NCBI RefSeq assembly: GCF_001647285.1
Contig: NZ_LRML01000010.1
Span: 1-64,000, forward strand
Origin: Rufibacter roseus
GTDB lineage: Bacteria; Bacteroidota; Bacteroidia; Cytophagales; Hymenobacteraceae
Length of the DNA: 64,000 nucleotides
Reading direction: 5' to 3'
In this document: positions 58,361 to 64,000 of the stretch, piece by piece
Layout: each line of letters opens with the position of its first letter
How positions within the stretch are numbered: position 1 is the stretch's first letter
Made by a program: the position numbers and the translations under genes
Notes under the pieces: generated by a model
What the model was told of the DNA's origin: nothing
Databases searched by the model: none
What the model saw: only the letters and a program-made list of their open reading frames with translations

Positions 58361-59008
58361 TTATCTATTAATAGGTGGTGGAGGAGGAGGTGCATCTGGC
58401 GGCGGAGGTGGCACGGCCATGAAATCATCAAAATCAAGATTAGAAAGAATTCGCCCTAGAATACTGTCTTCTTTTAAATTGACTTGAGTTTGAAAGGCAT
58501 GAGTTTTTGCACTGGAATCAACAATGGCTTTTACCACCATATTTAAATCCTGAAAAGCCTGCTGATGGTGAAAAGCCAAGGCTTTGGTAAGAGTGTCTGA
58601 TTGGAGGAAAACTAAATAGGAATTTCCACAATATAAGGTTCCTTCTTCATAAGGAGGAATATGATTGCCGGACGGGAAAATCATGAAACCTTGAAACCAG
58701 CTTAAAATTTTAGGATTCTTGCTTAGTCCATAAACCCGGCCAGATAACTGTGATCTTGTCGTGTAAATAGCTGTGTCGTAATGCGTGACTCTTTCATAAA
58801 TTACAATACTATCATTTTCTAAATCAATAAAAAGGTACTTAGCGATGCCATGACCTTTGTTTTGTTCATTGGCAGAGTCAGTGTAGCCAAGAGTAATCAA
58901 AGTAATGCTTTTTTCTACCGTATGCTCTGTATTGCCCTTCATGCCACAACTGTAAAAGCTGCTACACCATGAAATCACTAACCAGATTTTTATTAAACGG
59001 ATAGCCAT
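58361..59008 (-). CDS. Lipoprotein with polyproline C-terminus
   Basis: A 215-residue lipoprotein (IWLVISWCSSFYSCG, lipobox FYSC) starting at the ATG at 59008. The body is mixed alpha/beta with no recognised domain (KYLFIDLENDSIVIYERVTH, YEEGTLYCGNSYLVFL). The last residues are VPPPPPDAPPPPPPINR, almost the same as the proline spacer of the TonB at 2885-3712 (PPPPPPPDAPPPPPP). It follows a TonB C-terminal-domain gene after only 8 bases. A link to TonB-dependent processes is plausible but unproven. Nothing in the body suggests an enzyme. Confidence 0.75.
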   Translation of the reverse strand: MAIRLIKIWLVISWCSSFYSCGMKGNTEHTVEKSITLITLGYTDSANEQNKGHGIAKYLFIDLENDSIVIYERVTHYDTAIYTTRSQLSGRVYGLSKNPKILSWFQGFMIFPSGNHIPPYEEGTLYCGNSYLVFLQSDTLTKALAFHHQQAFQDLNMVVKAIVDSSAKTHAFQTQVNLKEDSILGRILSNLDFDDFMAVPPPPPDAPPPPPPINR

Positions 59009-59016
59009 AACAATTA

Positions 59017-59451
59017 CTATAAAGCAAACCTCACCGGAATCACATACATTGTAGGAACGGCTTTCCCTTGGCACTTTCCCGGAATCCAGAGCGGCATGAG
59101 GCTTAGAACTCGTAGTACTTCCAGATTGGCTGGTTCAAAGAGGCTTTTCAGAATTTTGGCATTGGTTAATTTTCCATCAGGTTCTACTACAAAAGATGTC
59201 ACTACAAATCCTTCATAGCAGCCTCTTGTGTTAGAGGGATATCTTATATTTTTAGAAATAAATTTAAACATTTCAGAAAGCCCGCCCGGAAAGCTGGGCA
59301 TGCTATCCACTTGTGTGTATACCTGCCGGTTGGTAAGGGAGTCCAGGGTGGAGGTACATTTTGCCGGAGCGGTTTGTCCAAACACTTCTGAACCCAAGCT
59401 CAAAAGGTAGAAGGAAATGCAAGTCCAGAACAGGAGGGAAGAAAGGCGCAT
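59017..59451 (-). CDS. Exported protein with only a TonB C-terminal domain
   Basis: A 144-residue protein with a signal peptide (LLFWTCISFYLLSLGSEVFG, about residues 6-25). It has no membrane anchor or proline spacer. The rest is a TonB_C domain with the usual landmarks (MPSFPGGLSEMFKFISKNIRY, GFVVTSFVVEPDGKL, LMPLWIPGKCQGKAVPTMY). Canonical TonB has an N-terminal inner-membrane helix; this protein is free in the periplasm. It is the first gene of a two-gene unit with the proline-tailed lipoprotein. It may bind outer-membrane receptors without energy transduction (inference). Confidence 0.85.
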   Translation of the reverse strand: MRLSSLLFWTCISFYLLSLGSEVFGQTAPAKCTSTLDSLTNRQVYTQVDSMPSFPGGLSEMFKFISKNIRYPSNTRGCYEGFVVTSFVVEPDGKLTNAKILKSLFEPANLEVLRVLSLMPLWIPGKCQGKAVPTMYVIPVRFAL

Positions 59452-59491
59452 AGGTTCAAGATAGCTAAAACTCCTTAGCTTTACTAACTTC

Positions 59492-59532
59492 CTGTTTTCG
59501 GCCTGCTTTTCAAAAAATAAGCTAAAAAATAG
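59492..59532. repeat. F1 palindromic repeat
   Basis: CTGTTTTCGGCCTGCTTTTC is followed by AAAAAATAAGCTAAAAAATAG. It lies between the T9SS cargo gene at 59581 and the TonB-domain gene, both on the minus strand. Confidence 0.7.
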
Positions 59533-59580
59533 GAAGCGGACATAGCGGCTAACAGCATGATAAACCCATAGATACGGTAG

Positions 59581-62271
59581 TTACCGCACTACCTCTACCC
59601 AGCCTTTTAGGGTGCGCCCTTCTTGGTTGTGCTGCAAATAATAAAGGTACGTGCCCTCGCTAAAACCCTCCGCGGCCCAATTATTCTGATAATGGTCTGT
59701 TTGGTATTGAACTTTGCCCCACCGGTCATAAAGGGTCAGTTGCCATTTTTCGCCAGTGGTTCCAGCGTTAGGTTTAAGGAGCCCGTGGATGAAGAAGGTA
59801 TCATTGACGCCATCGCCGTTCGGCGTAATAATGTTGGGAACGAATAAACCCGCCACGCAATTTTTGAAGTTGACCGTAATGGCATCGGTCTGGCTGCAGT
59901 GCTGCAAAGAAGCCGTGACACGGTATGTGCCAGGTTCCTTGATAGCGTAGGTAGGACCGGTAGAGCCGTCTTGCCAGAGGTAGGTGACATTGGGCAGAGC
60001 TTGGCCCACGGTTAAAACATCTCCTGAACAGAGTGTGGTATCAGAGCCCAGCTCAATGGAAGGTGGCGTTAAATAGTAAACTAGAATCTCGTCTCTACCG
60101 GTGCAGCCCAAAGCATTAGTGACTTCAACCCAATAGGTACCAGGTTCAGAAACCATGAAGATGGGTTGGGTAGAGCCGTCCTGCCATTTGTAAGTAGCAT
60201 CAGATTGGAAAGCATTTAAAGCCAGTGTCTGTCCTAGGCAGAGCGTGGTGTCGTTGCCTAAGTTAACAGTAGGCGGTGGAGTAAAAATGACGTTCACCTC
60301 GTCTCGGGAAGTGCAGCCATTAATGGTTATTTCCTGCCAATACGTACCACTCTGCTTCGGGAAAAAGCCGGCATTGGTAGAGCCGTCTTGCCAGCGGTAG
60401 GTAGCGCCTGGCAGAGTATGGCTACCCAGAAATAACACTTCTCCTTCGCACAGCTGACGGTCAGGGCCCAGATCTATGTCTGGCAGAGGAATGAACCCTA
60501 TGGTTATGGCGTCTGTACTGGAGCAGCCTGACTGGTTAGTAACGGTGACCTCATAGGTGCCGGGCTCGGTCACGGTAAAAGTAGGGTTGGTAGAGCCGTC
60601 TTGCCAGATGTATGTTACATTGGGGAGCGTTACATCCAGCAACAAAGTTTGACCCTGGCAAAGCTCTCGATTTGGACCTAGCTCAAGAGCAGGAACGGGC
60701 AGTAAGGAGACCACAACTTCATCTCTGGAAGTACAGCCGTTGGCATTGAAAACATCCACCCAGTAAGTGCCTGCCACCCCCACGGTAATAGTGGGTGAAG
60801 TGCTGCCGTTGCTCCAGCGGTACGTAGCACCTGGCGTGGTGGCATCTAACACTGTTCTACTACCGGGGCAAATAAATTTGTCTGGGCCAAGGTTGACAAC
60901 GGGCACCGGCAGAATGGTCACGGCTATGGAATGTTCCTCCACCTTGTCAGCAAATGTGCGGGTGAGTTTTACCGTGTAAGTACCCGGTGCGGTAAAAACA
61001 TGTGTGGTTGAAAGGGAAGTAGAAGAATTAGCTGAACCAGAGGTCGGGTCACCAAAATCCCAGCGGACAGAAAGAGGGCTTTGGCTAGCGGATGTTTCAT
61101 GGAAGGTAAATTGAGTCTCGTCCCCGAAGCAGGTGTTAGAGAAGGTAATGCCATTAGCAGGGCTAGAAAAAAAACTCTGGACATAGGAAGGAAGCCCCAA
61201 AGTAGAAATGCCCCCGGCCAAATTGACATTTCTTGCCAAGTAAATACTTGCAGTCCCTTTTTCGTTAGGTTTTTCAATAACTCCTAACCCAGTGGGACCG
61301 GCCGCATAAATTTTATGGTCCGGACCAAGCTGAAGTGCGTATATGGCATTCGCTCTTAGGGAAGTAGCCGTTGCGGAAATGGCCTCGGCAGTGCCGGCGG
61401 TTATATCTAGTTGTATAATATCAAAGTTGCTGCGTTCAGATACATAAAGTTTAGTGCCGTCAGGAGAAAACTCGGCCCCATAGCCCTTGGGCACCGAGGA
61501 AATGTTGCGCCTGTTGGAGAGTTGGCCCGTGGCTGGGTCGAAATCATAAAGGTCTACCGAAACCGTGGAAGAAACAGCCACTTTTTTGCCGTCTAAAGAA
61601 AACCTAATGTGCCCAGCCGCATTTTCACCATTGTTCCCTGGGTTGTAAACTGGCCCGATGCTGCTGATAACCGGCGTAGCAATTGGCCCGGCAGATGTAA
61701 GCAAAAAGGCTATAAAGTGATTCGTGCCCAATTCATGGGCTAGAACCCAGATGTCACGTCCGTTGGCATGTAAGGTGGCCGCCATCATCTCCGTTGTGGG
61801 CGCTTGCAGCAACTCGTTTTTAGTGACCACTTCGCCCAAACCATTTTGCCTGCTTAAATCTACCACAGAATACCGCAAGCCGTTGGGCCGTCCTTGATAA
61901 TCTTGGGTAAAAACGTGGTATGAATGCGTCTTGCCCGGGGTGGGGGCAATGATAACTGCTTGGGTGGTGGAGGGATGCCCAAAAAGTCCAGTGCCGTTCT
62001 CCATGACCTGGTGATTCTTGTTCCAGATGGTAAGGCCGTCTGAATAGAAAAGCAAGTTACCGTTGGCATCAGAAATGGAAGCGCTTCCTTCGTCTGTTGA
62101 TAATTTCCCGTCAGTTAATGGAGTGGGTGGCGATGTGTTGAAATTAAGACCAGCGTTTCTGCCAAAGTACCAGTTGTTGTTGTATCGCTGCGCCTGCGCA
62201 CCATAGAAAGAAAGTTGCATGGCGACAAAGGCCAAAAACCAAAAAGAAAGAAGGTTCAGACGAGAAGTCAT
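59581..62271 (-). CDS. T9SS cargo protein: propeller, PKD, Ig-like modules, type B sorting domain
   Basis: An 896-residue surface or secreted protein. Residues 1-27 are a signal peptide. About 30-370 form a seven-bladed-propeller-like part (WYFGRNAGLNFNTSPP, FSLDGKKVAVSS, EFSPDGTKLYVSE). About 390-450 is a PKD domain (SVRWDFGDPTSGSA, HVFTAPGTYTVKL). Five modules of roughly 75 residues follow, each with a YxWxDGST-type motif, a GTYxVxV motif and a Cys. The last 90 residues are a gliding-motility-type (type B) T9SS C-terminal domain: PNIITPNGDGVNDTFF, then YDRWGKVQY, and final KGWVEVVR. It probably acts as an adhesin or structural surface protein. Confidence 0.92.
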   Translation of the reverse strand: MTSRLNLLSFWFLAFVAMQLSFYGAQAQRYNNNWYFGRNAGLNFNTSPPTPLTDGKLSTDEGSASISDANGNLLFYSDGLTIWNKNHQVMENGTGLFGHPSTTQAVIIAPTPGKTHSYHVFTQDYQGRPNGLRYSVVDLSRQNGLGEVVTKNELLQAPTTEMMAATLHANGRDIWVLAHELGTNHFIAFLLTSAGPIATPVISSIGPVYNPGNNGENAAGHIRFSLDGKKVAVSSTVSVDLYDFDPATGQLSNRRNISSVPKGYGAEFSPDGTKLYVSERSNFDIIQLDITAGTAEAISATATSLRANAIYALQLGPDHKIYAAGPTGLGVIEKPNEKGTASIYLARNVNLAGGISTLGLPSYVQSFFSSPANGITFSNTCFGDETQFTFHETSASQSPLSVRWDFGDPTSGSANSSTSLSTTHVFTAPGTYTVKLTRTFADKVEEHSIAVTILPVPVVNLGPDKFICPGSRTVLDATTPGATYRWSNGSTSPTITVGVAGTYWVDVFNANGCTSRDEVVVSLLPVPALELGPNRELCQGQTLLLDVTLPNVTYIWQDGSTNPTFTVTEPGTYEVTVTNQSGCSSTDAITIGFIPLPDIDLGPDRQLCEGEVLFLGSHTLPGATYRWQDGSTNAGFFPKQSGTYWQEITINGCTSRDEVNVIFTPPPTVNLGNDTTLCLGQTLALNAFQSDATYKWQDGSTQPIFMVSEPGTYWVEVTNALGCTGRDEILVYYLTPPSIELGSDTTLCSGDVLTVGQALPNVTYLWQDGSTGPTYAIKEPGTYRVTASLQHCSQTDAITVNFKNCVAGLFVPNIITPNGDGVNDTFFIHGLLKPNAGTTGEKWQLTLYDRWGKVQYQTDHYQNNWAAEGFSEGTYLYYLQHNQEGRTLKGWVEVVR

Positions 62272-62748
62272 AAGTTAGAACCGCCAGGGTGACAGCTAAA
62301 ATAACGATATTAAAATAATTTAAGCAATAGAAAATGAACAGATTAGGGTAAGGATCTTCAGGTCATATTCTTCGGGTGATGATAAAGAAAAGTCTTGAAA
62401 ATATGTCTGCCGTGGTACTGATGCACAACAGGAGCTGAGCCTGAATTCCTGTTTTTGATCTGTTTTTTTAAAAGAAGGCTGAAAACAGTTTAAGTAATCA
62501 GTTGGGGGTGGTGTAACTTGAGGATACAATCTAAACCGCAAAAAAAGAAAGTGAAATTGTGCACGAATGTGGCAAGTACCCTCCATTCCAGTGAGGGGCG
62601 CGCTAAATCGCATTTATAAAATATTGAATTCTTGTCTCGTTCAGATATTCCCCCACCTTTAAGGGCGGGTTAAACAGCTTTAACGAAAAGTGCTTTAATT
62701 AGAGACTACGCCTCTAGCAGCACAAATAAATTAGATTTTAAGCTACAG
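62272..62748. other. Intergenic region between the two T9SS cargo genes
   Basis: About 475 bases with no supported gene. It holds an F1 copy (62449-62488) and a short GC-rich hairpin (CCCACC/GGGCGGG, 62651-62669) that could end the upstream gene at 62749. No promoter of the TTG/TAnnTTTG type was found for the downstream gene. Confidence 0.5.
62449..62488. repeat. F1 palindromic repeat
   Basis: CTGTTTTTGATCTGTTTTTT is followed by TAAAAGAAGGCTGAAAACAG. The last F1 copy in the window. Confidence 0.75.
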
Positions 62749-64000
62749 TTACCGCCCCACTTCTACCCAACCTTTGAACTCCCTGCCGTCTTTGTTATGG
62801 CGCAGATGGTAGAAATACACTCCCTCACTTATTCCCTGAGCATCCCAGTCGTTCAGGTAGTTTTTGTTTTCATAGAGTCGCTTGCCCCAGCGGTCAAAAA
62901 TGGTGAGTTCCCACCTTTCGCCTCTTTCCTCAAGGGTTGTAGAAATGAGTCCCATGATAAAGAACGCATCATTGAGACCGTCGCCGTTGGGAGTAATGAT
63001 GTTAGGGATGAACAGCCCGCCCACACAGACCTTGAACTTAACGGTGATGGCATCGGTCTGGCTACAGTGCTGCAGTGAGGCGGTGAGACGGTAGGTACCG
63101 GGTTTCTTTATGGTGATAGTGGACTGGGTGGAGCCGTCTTGCCAGAGGTAGGTGACGCCGGGCAATACCTGCCCCACCACTAAGCTGTCGCCGTAGCAGA
63201 GGGTGGTGTCATTGCCTAGTTCTATGGTGGGCGGGGTGAGGTAATGCACTTTTACCTCGTCTCGGGTGGTGCAGTTGAACTCGTTGGTGACCTCCACCCA
63301 GTAGGTGCCGGCACTGCTCACTGTGAAGTTTGGTTCCGTACTGCCGTCTGGCCATCTGTAGGTGGCGTTGGGGCGGGAGACATCCAGCAACAGGGTCTGA
63401 CCTTCGCAGAGGGTGGTGTCGCGGCCAAGGTTCACCAAGGGCAGCGGGTTAAATGTCACGTTGACCTCGTCTCGGGCGGAGCAGCCGTTTATGGTCACCT
63501 CCTGCCAATAGGTGCCGCTGGCGGTGGGGGAGAAGGTGGCGTTGGTAGAGCCGTCTTGCCAGAGATAGGTGGCGTTAGGCTGCGCACTACCCAACACTAA
63601 AGGCTCACCGGAGCACAGCACACGGTCTGAGCCAAGGTTGACCGCGGGCAAGGGCTTATAGGACACCTCCAAGGCATCGGTTGAAGAGCAGCCGTCGGCG
63701 TTGGTGACGGTCACTTGATACCGACCAGCGGTTGTGACGGTATAGGTGGGGCTTGTGCTGCCATCTTGCCAAAGGTAACTTACTCCTGTAGTAGTGGCGT
63801 CTAAAACCAACGTTTCTCCTGCGCAAAGCTGGCGATCTGGTCCTAATTCTACCTGAGGTACGGGTAAAAGCGTGACAACAACTTCATCACGGGCGGTACA
63901 GCCACCGGCAGTGACTTCAACCCAGTAGGTGCCGGGTTGGCTTACCTGTAGCGTGGCCTGAGTGCTGCCGTTGCTCCATCTGTAGGCGGTGGCGTTAGGA
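62749..64000 (-). CDS. T9SS cargo protein paralogue, 5' end beyond the window
   Basis: The frame stays open from 62749 to the window end, so the gene continues outside; an internal Met near 63810 is not the start. The visible 417 residues comprise five Ig-like modules and a type B T9SS C-terminal domain (PNIITPNGDGLNDAFF, FDRWGKRLYENKNY, final KGWVEVGR). The modules align one to one with those of the 59581-62271 protein: RWSNGST first, EVTVTNxxGCSSTDA or QVTVTN second, GTYWQExTINGC third, TYWVEVTN fourth, SLQHCSQTDAITV last. This shows a whole-gene tandem duplication. Confidence 0.9.
   Translation of the reverse strand, partial: PNATAYRWSNGSTQATLQVSQPGTYWVEVTAGGCTARDEVVVTLLPVPQVELGPDRQLCAGETLVLDATTTGVSYLWQDGSTSPTYTVTTAGRYQVTVTNADGCSSTDALEVSYKPLPAVNLGSDRVLCSGEPLVLGSAQPNATYLWQDGSTNATFSPTASGTYWQEVTINGCSARDEVNVTFNPLPLVNLGRDTTLCEGQTLLLDVSRPNATYRWPDGSTEPNFTVSSAGTYWVEVTNEFNCTTRDEVKVHYLTPPTIELGNDTTLCYGDSLVVGQVLPGVTYLWQDGSTQSTITIKKPGTYRLTASLQHCSQTDAITVKFKVCVGGLFIPNIITPNGDGLNDAFFIMGLISTTLEERGERWELTIFDRWGKRLYENKNYLNDWDAQGISEGVYFYHLRHNKDGREFKGWVEVGR

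Noticed and set aside
8418-62488. F1 repeats as a CRISPR array
   Set aside because: The copies are far apart, differ in sequence and lie singly between genes. There are no regular spacers and no cas genes.
1-64000. tRNA, rRNA, phage or insertion-sequence genes
   Set aside because: No TTCGAATC-type tRNA arm in a cloverleaf context, no rRNA sequence, and no transposase or integrase reading frame was found by eye.

Overview
The window is chromosomal DNA of a Bacteroidota bacterium. It is most likely a Cytophagales member of the Hymenobacteraceae (Rufibacter/Pontibacter/Hymenobacter-like). The evidence is a type IX secretion (T9SS) C-terminal domain on two large exported proteins, a TonB/ExbB/ExbD operon with two exbD genes, DUF4142 and DUF4252-like lipoproteins, Bacteroidota-type promoters (TTG, about 20 bases, TAnnTTTG) and few Shine-Dalgarno sites. 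I see no tRNA or rRNA gene, CRISPR array, phage or intact insertion sequence.

Layout. 1-6.8 kb (minus strand): exbB-exbD-exbD-tonB, a terminator, then a small membrane protein, a PstS-like lipoprotein, a TPR protein, and mazG upstream. 7-11.3 kb (plus): glmM, a cysteine desulfurase preceded by a 13-residue Cys-rich leader ORF, a membrane protein and a Sua5/TsaC enzyme. 11.6-35.6 kb: an S9 peptidase, then genes of tryptophan/kynurenine catabolism scattered on both strands: aminomuconate-semialdehyde dehydrogenase, an SDR protein, 3-hydroxyanthranilate dioxygenase, a RidA protein (possible aminomuconate deaminase), ACMS decarboxylase, kynureninase and kynurenine 3-monooxygenase. Between these lie an alternating A-B-A-B array of four SpoIIAA/STAS-like small proteins broken by a decayed DedA gene, a YebC regulator, a dicarboxylate symporter, ion-homeostasis genes (MscS, CPA2 and NhaP antiporters) and an alkylation-repair pair (AlkB-like, Ogt). 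35.7-46.9 kb: a CHASE-PAS histidine kinase, a DUF4252-like lipoprotein, GNAT, LysR, a Lys/Ala-rich exported protein, asnS, rpoN, a PAP2-like membrane protein and a PaaG-like enoyl-CoA hydratase. 47-54.9 kb (plus): an M28 peptidase, a GH20 hexosaminidase, small membrane proteins and a tandem trio of DUF4142 lipoproteins. 55-64 kb (minus): uvrA with a basic tail, a lipoprotein with a polyproline tail next to a TonB C-terminal-domain protein, and two tandem T9SS cargo proteins, the last cut by the window end.

The most striking non-coding feature is a dispersed family of about 40-bp imperfect palindromes (called F1 here). I count 26 clear copies and two weak ones by eye, nearly all between genes. 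One copy is coding sequence inside ogt, one supplies a stop codon, and one lies between a promoter and its start codon. F1 also forms the core of composite elements with a second inverted-repeat family (F3), and occurs beside a hairpin family (F2) whose copies show compensatory base changes and beside a short repeat (F4).

All calls come from reading the sequence and from family knowledge. No database search was run.
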